From Oryzias latipes (taxonomy: Eukaryota > Chordata > Actinopteri > Beloniformes > Adrianichthyidae), in contig NC_019876.2 of NCBI RefSeq assembly GCF_002234675.1, positions 17,677,354-17,741,353 on the forward strand: a stretch of DNA of 64,000 bases, read 5' to 3'. The notes below the pieces were generated by a model that saw only the letters and a list, made by a program, of their open reading frames with translations, did no database searches and was not told the DNA's origin. Of the stretch, positions 12,695 through 35,450 are shown one piece after another; within the stretch, counting starts at the first letter, position 1, and every line of letters begins with the position of its first letter. The translations under genes and the position numbers were made by a program.

Positions 12695-15600
12695 AATAAC
12701 GGAAGAATAAAATTGGAATAGAAAGTGAGTTATAAAATTGAGAAAAAGGCATTAAAAGGGAAATTTGTTTGCGAAAGTTGGTGAATTGCAACAGGTGAAA
12801 ACAATTAAGCCTGTGTCAGTGCGTCCACGGTGATTTAGGTGTCGAGAAAAGGAACACGCGTGTTGAAAGAAACAGAGGTTGGGCCTGACTGTCAGATAAA
12901 TAAATAAATAAAAAACCTTACAAAGCATCTAAAAGAGTGGAAAGGCAGCCGGTGAGATGTGGAAGTAATTTTTTTTTGCCGTTTGGACATGAATCGTTTG
13001 AAATGTATTTTCTATTTTCTGATTAATTCATTGATGATTAATTGACCATGGTGCATTGCTGTTGTGTGAAATTTGATCATTTGTTATTTGAAATTAAATG
13101 ATAACACAGAATCTATTTTCATAAGGATTGTTTCTATTCAGGTTTTTCACTTTGGTTGCTCATTGCTCATTCAACATCAACTCACTGGAGAAAGTTCTCT
13201 GTTGTGAAACCAAAATGCAAATAACAGAGAAAAAAAGTCATATTCATGGGGTTACAAGTCATGACTGGAGTCTGGCTCGTGTTTCCTCCATTTGATGCCT
13301 TCAAATGGGCCAAAACAACTTGTCACTTTGTTGATCCTTATTCTTCACTCTTTTCAGGAACACAAAAGAAAAACCCAGCAAATGACTCTAAAGCTACATT
13401 CACACCGCCCTCGGCTATGTGTGTTCAAGCAACACCTTCCAAAGAAAAGGTCATGTAAACATGTGTTAATGTGCATTTCGGGCTTCCACATTCAAAATCC
13501 TTGCGTTAACACAAAGCTACACAACTTTCTACGACCATTTTCAAGCTCTACGTACAAAATGTGCGGACACTGAATGCACTATCAAACTGAAATCAAGTTA
13601 AACTTTGACCAGTCAGGGACTTGGATGTGTTTGTGACGTAGAGATGGCGTCCATTTTAATTCATGGAAGTGCCTGTCCTTGGCCCCGGAGCTGAAATCAA
13701 TAACTAGTTTGTGACACCAAGTCTTTCATATATCAGAAAAGATCTGTGAAAGAAAAAGTCTGAAGCCAGCTTTGGGAGATTTCCCACCTAGGTGGTGGAA
13801 ATGCGCTAGTAAACAGTTGAAAAAGAAGAAGCCCCTCCCTGTCTGTCCAGTGTGAACACCATGAGCCAAGTGCACATTCAAGAACACAAGTCACATGTGT
13901 GAACGTAGTATTCTGACTAAATGGCATGAAAACAGACGAACCTGGACCAGAGGGACCAGGAAGCCGCGTAGAGGATTCACGTCATTCTTCTTCTGGAACA
14001 GGTTCAGGTCTGAGTACGCTTTGGCAACTGCAACAGAGAGCAATCGACTCGTGACGACTTCCACTCACACCCTTTTTCAAAAGAATCGCGCTTTCAAAAA
14101 GAAGAGAGTCGCACATTCAAACTTGTTTCCGCTCTGCTTGGCCTCGTTCATTCTGTTGGTGAGTTTGGTGATTTCTGGAAGCACGTTGTTCAACTTCGCT
14201 GCTTCTCTCTGACCCTTCACTATGACGGGAAACACGGCCAACCGGGCCAGGACGGTTCCTGCGCGGGAAGCAGGAAGGAAACAGTGAAACTCCACAGCCG
14301 GACTGGGACTTAAAGCTTTCCAAGAAGCGCTGCTTACCTACAACAATAGCCCCCCACCAGGGCAGACCCAGATCCATGTGAAAGAACTCTAACAAGTTCT
14401 GGATGAGACCCACCGGAGTGTTACCGGCCAAGCCCAGCTCTGCCAGCCGAGGTTCTGCAGACAGGGCCTGCAGGAGGTCCACTGCAGTGGGGGCCGCGTC
14501 GCCTGGTACCGGCAGCGACGTCACAAGGTCAGCAGGAGTAGGAGGAGCTTCTGGGATCAACGAGGTAGCAGAGCTGCTGCTGGTTGATGCTGCCGCCTCA
14601 ATCTTTAAGATTTTCAAACAAAAAAATGGAAATGGTCAGAAAACCGAACCAGCAGGTGATCCGTGTCTTTTTCCGCTGCAGGTTCAAACACCTGTTCAGG
14701 TACTGTCTGTGGGACGACCGGCCCAGCCGACGGAGACGCAGCAGGACCGCTGGAAGCTTCGATGCTTGGCGCCGCCTTAAACCCGTCATCAAGTGGAATC
14801 TGTAAAATCCAAGATGAGTTAATGAGATCACACACAAGTTAGACTAGAAACTCATGAAACAAAAAAGAAAAAAAGCTTTTTAAATTTAAAATAAACAATG
14901 ACAACTCTTATTTTTCTTTGGTTATAAATTATTTCCACACATGAACAAGTTTTGGATCTGCAAACATCTGTAAAAATAAGTTTTAAATTAGTGCAAAAAA
15001 CTTGTGAGCTTCTGCAAAACCATTTCATCATTGACTAAACCAGCATCTAAAACTGACATCCAGCCAATCTTTTGACACTAACATTATATCTAAATCAACC
15101 AATCGGCATCTTTCTCTGGTCAGCAGCCAATCAGCATGAAGCCCCTTATTACAGTCTGATAACATTGATTAAAGGCCCACACCAAGACCACCGGAAAAGC
15201 TTTATAAATAAATCCAAAGATGATCAGAGTGGGAGTTAATAATCCAATCAAGAACTGAAATTTCTAAAAGTTGTCTAAAAGCAGTGAGCACAGAAAACGA
15301 GAGAAACTTCAAACGCATATTACAACTGATGGACAATCAACCACTTTTTGTATGTCTTTCATGTTTCACAAATACTAAAAGAAGCTACCGGTAACCATCC
15401 AGAATGTTCCCCACCTTCATCCAACAGTAGCTGGGATAGGCTCCAGCAACTCATTCCCCCCCAAAAGAGATTAAGTGGGTTTAGAAAAATGGACGGATGA
15501 ATAATAACAGCTTAAACACTTTATTTTATCCCTATAGTGTGCTGAAACCATTGACCGGATATGAGAGCTGGACAAAGTGACCCCCCCCCTCTCGTGTTCC

Positions 15601-17189
15601 AAACAGGAAGTACCCCCTGGCTCCAAGAAGCCTAAATCCCATAGACTTCTATAGAGAAATAAACAGCATTTAGTCAGTCATTCTATTGGTTAGAATAACC
15701 ATTCTTGCTCTGATACCTTTTTTAACATCTTCTTGATAATCCTAAATTTTTCATGGTATTTTTTTCTTTACAGCAAGTTATTCAAGTTATAAATTGGACA
15801 ATCAGATGCCTCAATTAAAAGTACGTTTTCTCACATTCAACGCTTGAAACATTTGATCAACAGATTCTCCTGAGCTCGCTTTCAACTAGTAGAGGTGTGG
15901 ACTTCCAACAAGCTCATTCCTGATTGGCGAGAGTGGTTGTCATAGAAACGATAACTCAGACCAACCATCGCTCACGGATGAACAAAACTGTGACTGAAAT
16001 GACATAATTTCCTTAGAGACGGTGTGCAGCACCACGCCGGGCTTGGCGGATTTGATCAGAAGTGTTGCATTTTTCAGAGAAAAGTGCGACTTGTACTCCG
16101 GATCTGATTAAGAATGGATTTTCCTTCGTTCTCATGCATTTTTTTTGCTCCAGTAACCTTCACTCCAAAAGTCATTTTCTATGGGTGATGTCACACTCAG
16201 TCGGTTCAGTTCTCCTATGCGGTCTAAAACAAATGAATCATTGCTAAATGGTAACTCAAGGATTGTATCTTAATAAATGGAAATGTTAAAATCTCTATTA
16301 AGTTAAGCCGAAAAAGAGAAAAGTTTGACTGTTTTTATGTGATATCTAAACACACGTCATTATGGTTAATATCAACAAGAGTCACCTGTGAGCTGCTGTG
16401 TCTGACTGTGTCCCAGAGGAGCTTCCCCTGGTGTCTTCGGCTCAGCTGGGACCTGGCTGCTGCAGGACTGCTGCGTCCCACCACTGAGTGCAAACAGGAC
16501 CTGAGGAGCAACCGCTGCTTGGACACCAGACAGGAGAGAGTCAGACTGATGCAATGAAACATTTACGACAGTTAAACTGATTATTTAAAAGGTCAAAACT
16601 GCAACAAAGTGCCTGAACAAAATACAGACACAGTATGAACACAATCTCTACAGACTACATACAAAATGGTCTTATTGTGAAAGGAAGTCAATTTAACAGT
16701 AGCTTTATGATTAAGAGATGCAGCTTCGTAAAATGTTTTCTAAGCTGAAAATAGAGCTGCCTGAATGTCAAAATTAAGCGGAACTTATCGTATTTATAAC
16801 ATGTATAACAACAGATTCACATCAAGTTTATTCCAGATTATGTGGTTTTTTTCCTTAACTATTAAAAAAAGTCGTAGTCGTAGCTAGTTACTTTAACAAC
16901 AGTATATAACACGTCCTCCTGCTACATAAGGCAGCAGAGAGCATGTGAACCCCTCATCGTCAAAGTCACACATAACACGGTCGGGCTAGCCGGCTAGCAT
17001 GTTAGCCGCGGTATCACGCAGTTTGCGTCATTTCTCTGCAAACACGTAACACTCGCTAAAATGCAAAGTCATACATACGTGATCCTGGACGCCAGTAAGT
17101 GGATAGCTGCCCCGGCTCGGTTTCCCCGTCTGTCTAAGTAAACATCGTCCTAAAACGCCGGGAGTCACCGCACTCCTGATGGCAGCCAT
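9001..17189 (-). CDS. oxa1l: OXA1L, mitochondrial inner-membrane insertase
   Basis: Oxa1/YidC/Alb3-family insertase of the inner mitochondrial membrane, which inserts mitochondrially made proteins including respiratory-chain subunits. Eleven exons in transcript order: 17079-17189, 16386-16517, 14650-14799, 14338-14602, 14115-14258, 13942-14027, 11858-12022, 11666-11770, 11422-11584, 11237-11317, 9001-9122. Phases agree throughout and give ~507 residues, slightly longer than human OXA1L. Exons 1-2 encode an Arg/Ser-rich presequence (MAAIRSAV..., [11 protein letters not shown]). The core begins at [12 protein letters not shown] and [12 protein letters not shown], followed by [26 protein letters not shown] and [15 protein letters not shown]; it ends with [14 protein letters not shown] and WKDTIG, as in human. 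I chose the exon 2 acceptor at 16518-16519 because only that frame joins exon 3 in phase. The donor at 14109-14114 (GTGCGA) is weak. Confidence 0.9.
10300..10662 (-). repeat. Second tRNA-derived SINE family, reverse copy
   Basis: On the - strand it starts with a tRNA-like head whose B box reads GGTTCGATACCCG (near 10590-10605) and runs to CTTTGAGCGTCTGG and a TTATTATT tail. A shorter + copy is at 61557-61765. It lies in the last intron of OXA1L. Confidence 0.75.
12599..12692. repeat. (TA)n microsatellite
   Basis: About 94 bp of TA dinucleotides in OXA1L intron 6. Confidence 0.95.
15396..15502 (+). repeat. SINE 3' tail fragment
   Basis: CAACAGTAGCTGGGATAGG followed by a GGATGAATAA-type end is the usual tail of a fish tRNA SINE. 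It lies in OXA1L intron 2. A similar tail piece is at 10690-10760. Confidence 0.6.
15560..16240. repeat. Probable interspersed repeat in OXA1L intron 2
   Basis: A non-coding block (AACAGGAAGTACCCCCTGG ... GGTGATGTCACACTCAG) resembles a fish repeat family I recognise only by its phrases. It has no intact ORF and no clear terminal repeats, and it does not touch the flanking exons. Confidence 0.35.
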
Positions 17190-17249
17190 GCTGTCAAGGA
17201 GGACAGGGGGAAAAAAAAAACATCTACGGAGAGCGAAAAAGGTCATAAC

Positions 17250-18120
17250 AACTGTAGCGAACTTCCGAGTTCTGAGGAGGCGTTCGGGCCGGTTTCGTGC
17301 TTTTCTCTTTCAGACACGTTTGAAACATTTTTAGCCTTAAGTCGTCATCTGTTTCAACGTAAAAATAGCAAACATGTGTGAATATCATTTTTATTTAACA
17401 CTATGCGAGTTTTTTTTTATTTTTTCCCCCTCATTTGACTGTCTAGCAATTCAATTGCTAGATGTCGAATAGTTAAAGCTCCATACGGTAATGCATTGTT
17501 CCTGTGGTCATCAGTTTAGTTCAGGGTCAAACTGCTTGATCTACAGTTTGACAAGAGCTATAGAAAGCTGACATTCCTTTTCAAAACTATAAAATAAAAC
17601 AACTTTAGTCACTTTCAGATTAGTCTTTTTTTTAAAAACACACTTTTAAAACAAAGTGATTAGCTTCACAAACAATACAGTGTGACATTATTCTACATTA
17701 TTCATTTATTTCCGCTCTTCAAGCTACAGTGTAATATGAATTTTATATTTAACTAAATAGAAAACTCAAAGCTCTGCAGCATAATCAAACTTTACCATAA
17801 TCATGTCAGGGTTAAGGAGTTCATCAAGCATTGTAAAAAAACATCAATATTTTAAACTTCTATTAAAAATCAGTTGAATTACAATTAAATTCTCATTACA
17901 TTGACACGTAGGTTTATAATATTCTTTCTATTTTGATCCTTTTCAGCTGTCGTTTAAAATAATTTACACGATTGGGTCATTTAAAAATTACTTTGATTTG
18001 TTTAAAGAATACTAAAAAAAAACATGTGACAGTCTTATATGAAATATTAAGACGGTCCATACTCTTGTGTTTTTCGTCATTCTTTTTATCACCTTTACCT
18101 AAACCATCTGTACAAGATTC
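17250..18120. other. OXA1L upstream region and intergenic DNA
   Basis: The DNA just upstream of the OXA1L start is GC-richer (17190-17300) and is the likely promoter. Beyond it the sequence is AT-rich with no open frame I can support. Confidence 0.5.
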
Positions 18121-18248
18121 TCAACTTTGTTCTTCAGGAACTTCCATCATATGAATGACAGACTTGTGCTGGATTCCAAATTCGGACAGGAACTTGGAGT
18201 CTTCATCCAATGTCTTTTCTTTGAACTTCAGGTGCAGATTTTGGGTCT
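18121..18248 (-). pseudogene. Lone UbL second exon, GlyGly lost
   Basis: An acceptor (TTTTTTAACAG) opens a 128-nt exon, exactly the length of exon 2 of the intact UbL gene at 35451-35578. It encodes LHLKFKEKTLDEDSK, then FLSEFGIQHKSVIHMMEVP, then EEQS and stop. The fold core matches the ubiquitin C-terminal half (K48 position kept in FKEK). Relative to the intact paralogue one codon is missing and GlyGly is replaced by GluGlu, so it could not be conjugated in the usual way. No first exon is visible upstream. DNA after the stop still resembles the coding tail of the paralogue at 20.9 kb. It is either a pseudogene or a non-conjugating remnant. Confidence 0.65.
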
Positions 18249-18847
18249 CTGTTAAAAAACAGACCAACAACAACGCAAGCAAAGAGTTTAAGCAAAAACA
18301 TTATTTCATTCAAGTTAAGTACTTTTGAAACGGAATTCTACCAGTTATCCTTAAAAATGACGTAACATTTAGATGACCCATTCACATAAAATTGTATAAA
18401 CATTTCTTTTCAACGTGGCCTTTTTCTGATGATGGAGAAAATATATAAAGAAAATTAAGATTAAAATAGCATTTCTGAATGTTCATTTTGTTCAAATCGT
18501 AAATCAGGAGCAGATAGCAGGCCACAAGCTCCCTGCTCCGCTCCATTCTGATTCATGTACTTGTAGACGACTAGATCCGTGAATGTCTTGGTTTTGTTTC
18601 TCGTCTGAGCTGGAATCTGGTTCAAAACTTTACGGAAGATTGGCTCCGATCTTGCTCATCATTTTTGTTGTGCCGCTAATATTAGGTTGGAGTGTGAGGG
18701 GCGGTAAGCTAGAGGGAGAAAGTATAAATTAGGAGGTCAGGAAGCAAGGCTGGGCTTACTTTGCACCAATGGTCCCGCCTAAAACTCAGAGATTAATTTC
18801 TTTAGAATTACTGCTGCTCTGCAGAAACTATTTGGTATTAACCTATT

Positions 18848-19030
18848 GTGGTGAAATGTCTCCAGTTTAAAGACAAATCAAGGGTATTACAAAAGGTTAA
18901 TATTCTCAACAGAGATGTACAGTATATGAATGAAGACTTTTTAATAGCTGTAAGACAAAAAAGAAAGGAACTGATGCCCAAAATGAAAGCAGTGCACAAA
19001 AGAGAAGATATAGCATTCCTAAAGATATGA
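18848..19030 (+). mobile_element. LINE ORF1-like remnant
   Basis: An open stretch reads YMNEDFLIAVRQKRKELMPK then KMKAVHKREDIAFLK. It resembles the C-terminal part of fish L1-type ORF1 (Transposase_22-like), where INEDF..AVRQKRKEL..MKAA...DIAYL is the usual pattern. It is likely the same element as 19360-19790 with the middle deleted. Confidence 0.6.
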
Positions 19031-19359
19031 CACATTGATTGTTCACCCTAGAACCTCAAACATTCTAGAAATGTTCAGGGTTGTGTACGTTTACAACAAA
19101 AACAGGAACAAGTGTGCAACATAAATGGTCATAAATATTATCTCTGTAAAATAACCTAATTTTCATAAAATCTCATAAAAACATTTTCTAATCTCAAAAC
19201 TAAATAATCTGAAAATAGATTGCATTTCTAAAAAGTAATATACTAAATTACGTAATTAGAACAAGCAAAAAATGGTATTATAAAAAAAACATGAAATGAA
19301 AACATAAACAATATTAAATGAGCTTGGGACATCTGGAACTGCTTGATTAAACACGGCAT

Positions 19360-19790
19360 TGGAAATAAAACATATCTTCAAACAGTAAAAATCAAAAATG
19401 AATGATGCACTACACAACTTGAATATTTTGTTGATGTTGTCCCAGATTTAGCCGCAGAAATACCAGAACAGGAAATTAATCCATATACAGACAAAATTGA
19501 AAGAATCCTCTTTTGATATTCCTTACAGCAACTAAATAAATATTGTTAAAAAAAACCAGCCTGTGACGAGACATTGTTGTGGTGGATAAAGAACAGAGGA
19601 AAGCCGTTGTGTTGGATGTGGCAGTAGCAGGCGAAAAATGGAAACATCAGGACTCAGAGAATAACTGGAGAAAGCCTGGAAAGTGAAGGTGACAGTGGTA
19701 CCTGTGGTAATTGGAGCACTCGGGACGACCCCCAAGCTGGAGGAGTGGCTACAACAGAAAGACCTCAGACCTCTCAGTCCAGAAAAGTAC
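19360..19790 (+). mobile_element. LINE reverse-transcriptase 3' remnant
   Basis: Broken frames contain KAVVLDVAVAGEKW and VVPVVIGALGTTPKLEEWL, a signature of the C-terminal part of fish LINE pol proteins. Frames shift several times. It is followed directly by a MITE. Confidence 0.65.
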
Positions 19791-19791
19791 T

Positions 19792-19993
19792 GTTGGCCTT
19801 GTGCTATCCTAGGCACTTTAACATTGGTAGTTGGGTCATCTAGACCCACTAGACAGTGCAACGAATCTTTTTTCTTCAATGATTTGTGATCTTCACTGGT
19901 GTCCATGGATTACATGAAATCTTTCCACCTTTATCATGGTAGGGAGAACACGTCAAAGTAAGGGTGGGGTCATCTAAGATAGCACAAGGGTTA
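19792..19993. mobile_element. MITE copy 3 (same family as 4230-4440)
   Basis: The left end is diverged (GGCCTTGTGCTATCC). The right end GATAGCACAAGGGT and the whole interior match the family. The internal CCACCTTTATCCACCTTTGTC is shortened. Confidence 0.85.
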
Positions 19994-20836
19994 ATAGCAC
20001 TCTTTTCTTGGTAATATCACATTTTTTACAGTGTTGAATTGGCTGTCACACTCTCTTGCAATAGTCTCAGCAAACATGTTAAATTGGATCAAAAGCAGGG
20101 AAAAATATATATTTGACACATCAGCATTTTTCTCAGAAAGAGGATTTCTAATTGGCATACTGACATGAAATATCCACCAGATGTTGCCATTTAAGCAAAT
20201 ATTGAAATTATACAAACAAATCAGGACATTTAAATACTGCATAGAAGTTATGTTGTAATACATAAAGAGAGAAGAAACAGAGAATAAGTATTGAACAAAT
20301 GAAGATTAGATGGGGCCAAATATCAAATAAAGCCAGGAGATAAAATTTGTATAATTCCTTTATTTCCATATCAGTTCTTTTGTATAAATAGTTTGGAGTG
20401 AAGCACGCAGGAATCACTCAGGCAATATTCAATTTTAAAAAACAACAATCAATTCACATAAGTCCACAACTCTTTGGGGGGATTTAAATTTTTTTTTTTA
20501 CTGTTATTAGTTAGCTATAGATGTGATCCTTTCACTCACAGTTTAAATATGGACAGTCACATTCAGTCCATTTTAACATTTGGCAAACTGTCGAAAATGT
20601 ATAATCAATGTAACACTGAAAACTCTACCTGTAAAATGATGAAAAGATTGAAATTAAACATGGTCAAAGAATGTGCGAAAAAATCTGCAGTAGAAATTTG
20701 AGTAAGTATAATACTTTGGCTGTGTTTGAATCTTTCAGGTTTTTAGTCTGCAGCTACATCTGCAGAAACGGAACACTTTTTACTGTTAAAAAAACCCCAG
20801 AAACCTTAAAAATGACAATTAGAGAATGTTCCAGTT
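19994..20836. other. Intergenic, no gene seen
   Basis: AT-rich DNA with only short unsupported ORFs on both strands. Confidence 0.5.
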
Positions 20837-21153
20837 TCATGGTGTTTTTCTTAAACATAGTGGGTTTGCGAAAAAGCCTCCTCTAAATGTAAAATATTGG
20901 GTTAAGATCATTGAAAACTTCAAATAATGGCATAGAACTCCCCCGCCCCCATCTTGAAAATAAGTAAGCCGGTCCATACTATTTTTTCTTTTTTCATTCT
21001 TTTTATCACCAATTTTATTTTTGCTGGATTCATCCTCTGAACTTTCCGCTTCGCCAGGTCCTTGTGGGAAAATGTTTAAAGTGCCCATTTGCAGTTGCAT
21101 TGACATGATCATACTTTTTGGGGTTGGTGTGTTATCTTTTTCCATCTCTTTAC
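20837..21153 (-). pseudogene. Diverged UbL-like exon with charged tail
   Basis: An acceptor (TTTTTTTTACAG) opens a frame beginning GKEMEKDNT, comparable with ubiquitin GKQLEDGRT (K48 position kept). The rest of the fold is poorly kept. It continues into an acidic then basic tail, SSEDESSKNKIGDKKNEK, ending KNSMDRL. The GDKKN..EK.K.SMDRL tail also appears, in the same frame but behind a stop, after the lone UbL exon at 18.1 kb. The two are therefore segmental duplicates about 2.9 kb apart. No first exon was found and the GlyGly is absent. It could be a functional unusual exon or a decayed copy; I lean to the latter. Confidence 0.4.
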
Positions 21154-21689
21154 CTGTAAAAAAAATCAGACACATTATTTTTTATTTCTGTGGAAGATCA
21201 GACCAATAAAATACACAGACCAAACGAGAATCTAATCCAGATTTTTCCCAAATGAGTTGAAATCTGAAATTTAATGGATTTCATTTATAATGCAAATTCT
21301 GATCAGTGGAAGAGTACATTCATGTAGAAGTATATACTTTTTAAATGAACCAATCTGTCTTCCCTGTTTTCAGTCTTGCACAATAATGTCCATAAATACA
21401 TATAGTTTAACGGTCAATCTTGAAGTCTTTGATATTGATCCTAGTTTTGGTTCCAAACCTCCGTCCCACGGACCCTCAGGTCACTTCGTACCGGGCCACA
21501 GACAGAAAAATATAGTGAATATTTATGCTAACTTAGATTATTTCCATTTTTTTTCTGATTCTGAAGGAAGTTTTGCTTTAAAAAACTACTAAATTCTGTT
21601 CACCACATCAGTCTATGACTAACTCTTGATCGCAAGTGGAGTTGTTACCCTTGATCACATGACTTCAAGCGGCTGCTTGGACCGCTAAG

Positions 21690-22345
21690 TTAAAGGCCCT
21701 AAGCTGAAAAGCAAATAAAAAAAACAGCAAATGTATTTGGAAAATTTCTTTTGGGAGAATTTTTATGATTATATTATGCTATTCTTAAGCCTTTTATAGT
21801 AAACAATATCCATGTATATAATAATATATTATTTTTGGCACACAGAAGAATGATTTTTATTAAATTAAATAGTAGTTATTTCCTGAGCTGCTTTGACTTG
21901 TTTTCTGAGGCTCCGCCTTCCGTTTTGTGTGGGTGCCGCCCATTTTGTGACGTTTTCCTAGAGGTGCCCTTGGGAGCGTGTCTGCATTTCGGCCATGAAA
22001 ACAAACAACATCCAAATTTTTGCAAAGATGGATGTTCATAATGTCCACATTATGATATATAAACCGTTTTGCCGATTACCACTAGGTCCATGGAGAAAGT
22101 GGGTGTGGGTGTTAGCCTGGGGGCGGTGCTGGCAGCACAGACTCTTCCTGGAAGGGCCTGTTCTCACTCTGTGATGTCACAATGTTAGATCCCCACTAGT
22201 GTTCCTTGATTGGGAGGGGCTGGTGCTCAGAGAGCAGGTTTTTAGAGGAATACTTAGAAATGTGGCAATGGATCAAAATACTTTGGGGTTTCTTTTTGTG
22301 ACGAATGAACATTATAATACACCTAAAAGCTCCCATTAAATGGAC
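21690..22345. mobile_element. MITE-like repeat, inverted relative to 27043-27614
   Basis: Phrases such as GGCTCCGCCTTCCG, GTGGGTGCCGCCCA and GGCGGTGCTGGCAGCACAG recur in the reverse orientation at 27160-27490. The copy is diverged and its ends are unclear. Confidence 0.55.
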
Positions 22346-22419
22346 ATTAAACCGGTCCATGGCCTGAAAAAGGTTGGAGATTACTGCCTTAGACTGCTTT
22401 GCTTTGTTGTGAGGAAATC

Positions 22420-23008
22420 TCATATCGTTCTGATGTGTGTTTTTTTGTTGTCATAGGTATAACCTTCATGAAATGCTGGACTTTCTCCTCCAGAAAAGTC
22501 CAGCAGCAGTCGGACGACAGACATGTGCTGGATTCCATATCCGGACAGCGGCTTAGAGTCTTCATCCAACATCTTATTTTCAAAGATCAGACCCACATTT
22601 TTGCTCCCTGTTGAAAAACAGAACACATACACATAAACAGAGTTTAACCAAATCCAAAGTTTCAATTTTAGGAGCTTTAAACTTGTGCTTTTTTAGACAA
22701 AAATAACGAAACATTTACGTAGTCCGTTCAGTAAGCATTTTACAAACACCCATTACATATTTTTATACTTCATAATGCGTCCTTTCTTCTCTTGACTTGA
22801 ACCTCTCATTTTGCTCTCACTGCGTTTCTTGTCTCGGTTTACCTGCTTCTACGTATCGCCGGTATTCAGGTATCTGTTGAGCTATCTTCTCCTTCAGCTG
22901 CAGGACTGTCATTTTCTGCATCTCTTCATCACTTTCACACAGATCGACAATCCTCTGTTTTCCCAAAAAACTGCGATCAACAAACAGATGTATTTTTTCC
23001 ATTTTCAT
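22420..23008 (-). CDS. Ubiquitin-like modifier precursor (UbL-C)
   Basis: Two exons, 22843-23008 and 22420-22607, joined in phase 1, give 117 residues. The N-terminal half (KIHLFVDRSFLGKQRIVDL ... MTVLQLKEKIAQQIPE) matches ubiquitin strands 1-2 and the helix. The second exon carries VGLIFENKMLDEDSKPLSG then YGIQHMSVVRLLLDFSGG. From the Y59-like Tyr to GlyGly is 18 residues, exactly as in ubiquitin. Ubiquitin K27, K29 (LKEKI), I44 and K48 positions are kept; K63 is His. GlyGly (95-96) is followed by a 21-residue tail (ESPAF...), so cleavage would be needed before conjugation. The first exon has a ~6-residue insertion (EEMQKM) shared with its paralogues. Function is inferred from the fold. It is not ubiquitin itself and is not clearly ISG15, since it has only one domain. 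Confidence 0.8.
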
Positions 23009-23009
23009 T

Positions 23010-24560
23010 CGCTTTCTTTTTTTCGTCGAATGAGGACAAACAGCCTGAAAGCATGTTGGAGCGCATAAGGAGTTAACAGGAAGTTATTTCTACAATCTGT
23101 TATGTTAGAACTCTATTTAAACACCGTTAAGTTTTTTTTTCCAATAAAGTGCGAATGTAAAAAGAAGACACCGATTTCAGCAGCTTTTTCTTTTTATTTA
23201 GTCCAGCCATAGTTCCAAAATTTGTTTAGTTGATTTTAAAAACTGAATGCAAGAAATTTCTGGTTTTGTTTATTATCTACTTTTACATACATACTTTTCT
23301 TTGTATTTCAGCATTATTATTAAAAAATAATATTTATGATAAATACTGTTTACGTTACGTAACGTTTTACACTAATCTATAGGCATCACAGTTGTTCTTT
23401 CCTTGGTATTACCATTTTTAAAATGTAATTTCACATAGACTATTATATCCCTTGCAAAGCCTCAGCACACCTGTTGTAATTTGATCAAATACAAACACAT
23501 ATTATTTATAGTATTATTTAGATCCCAGAATCAACTATTAACTATAAAACATGATCACTATACTTTACTATATGTTGTATCAAAGTCTGGGGGAATGCAT
23601 GGTGATAATATATCCTCTGTGATGCACCATTAAAAAAAACACAATCAGCAAAGATCACGAAAATCTCCCATTCTTTAAAATAAAAATACCATTAGCTGAT
23701 CACAGTTGTTTTAAATAATCTTTAAAGCTCGTGTGCAAACACCTTTTGTCAACATAAAAGCAGCAGCTCATCCCAGGGTTCCAGTTCTTGGGTAAAACAC
23801 CTAATTCCGAACAATTCCCAATTAGGACATAAATAGATTATTATAAAGGCTTCTGCTGAAAGTTTGTATGTATTGAAATAACAAAATAATCTAATAAATT
23901 ATGTAAGACTCAACTTTCTTAATCTTATATTGCGTTTATATTTTTACATGCAGGTTTATGTTGTTTGACCAACAAATTTAGGAATTATCAGGTTACAGAT
24001 GACCAACACATCTTTGAAGTTTTTGTCTCAGCTACAAGTTAATGACAGTTATCTTGCTATTAGAAAGCACTTAAGTAAAACAGACAAACAAACAAACACA
24101 CGTCTGTCATGTATGTTTATTTTTAATGCAATCAAAGAACATACCATTTTATGGAAACCAGAGAAATCTGTCAAAGTACTTTCAAATAAAACAGAAGAGA
24201 ATAACTGAACAAAAATATGGGATGTGTTTGCAGAGATCTCCCATCATCCCTTTGTGTCAATGACACAAAAAAGTAATGTAACAAAACTTAGAATTTATTG
24301 AATTTCAGTAACAGCCCAAAGTCATATCACCCTAAAATATATAACATTTATAGACACGTTTAAATTGTTTTCTGCTTTTCTTCCACTTTGAGAGGCTTTC
24401 CGTTGTTAGAACCATCATGACCTTTTAGGAACTATATCCCACGAGTATTTAACATACATTTACATAACTCTTCCCTGGCCTTGTGTGTTTGCTTTTTTTG
24501 TTCACAAATATCTATTTAAAAATTTCTTGTTGTTATTTTTCTGGGGATTTTTTTTTGGAC
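23010..24560. other. Intergenic, no gene seen
   Basis: AT-rich DNA between the UbL-C start and the 3' end of the USP gene. I see no exon-like frame, transposon ends or strong regulatory motif. Confidence 0.5.
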
Positions 24561-24566
24561 AACATT

Positions 24567-34851
<10,285 letters not shown>

Positions 34852-35111
34852 GTTCAGTTTGCTCAGGCAGCAGCGACAGAAGAATAAAAAGATAGAAACA
34901 AACAGGAACAGGTGTAAATCCACCATCAGCTGAACTGGAAAAGAGTTTAAAAGCAAAACACGGAATGAGCCAAAAAAAAAAAACTAAAGATTTTAACTTG
35001 TTTAAATAAATTAATCAGACCTTACCATTGATAAAATACCTTAAAAGAAATCGGTCGACAGCAATCACGCACCGATGTAGATGAATAAATCCCCCAAAAA
35101 TGTTCAGAGAT

Positions 35112-35121
35112 TTTCTCTTTC
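35112..35121 (-). promoter_or_regulatory. ISRE-like core upstream of USP
   Basis: On the - strand the sequence reads GAAAGAGAAA, a perfect GAAANNGAAA interferon-response core, about 261 bp upstream of the USP start codon at 34851. Such elements bind IRF/ISGF3 factors in vertebrate interferon-induced promoters. One short motif in AT-rich DNA can arise by chance. Confidence 0.45.
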
Positions 35122-35450
35122 GTTTTTTGACTCAACCAGTGCTGCATTCACGTGCAGTGGTAAAGCTCAGCTTTCCGCGCGTAATGAAGAAGACAAGCGG
35201 GGTGTGACCACGAACTGTATGCTCTCTTACAGTCAGTGGGCGTGACTCATTACTCTCAATGTTTTCAAGAGACGCACAAACTCACCCATAAAGACAGCCA
35301 GGCACAAAAGAATACTTTTCATTTTTCATTTTATTTTGAGCAACAATACTTTAAAAACTGTGAACAGACAATGAAACAAAACCAAAAAGAGTCCAGAACA
35401 TGGCAGATGAAAGCAGCAGCAGGTCAACGTGCAGATGCTTGCAGTGACAC

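Noticed and set aside
14117-14617. 166-codon - strand ORF
   Set aside because: It covers OXA1L exon 4, then reads on through the intron into a wrong frame of exon 5. The real gene splices at 14338.
16372-16554. Frame [12 protein letters not shown]... as OXA1L exon 2
   Set aside because: It would leave the exon in phase 1 and hit a stop in exon 3. The other frame ([14 protein letters not shown]...) with acceptor at 16518 joins cleanly and looks like a presequence.
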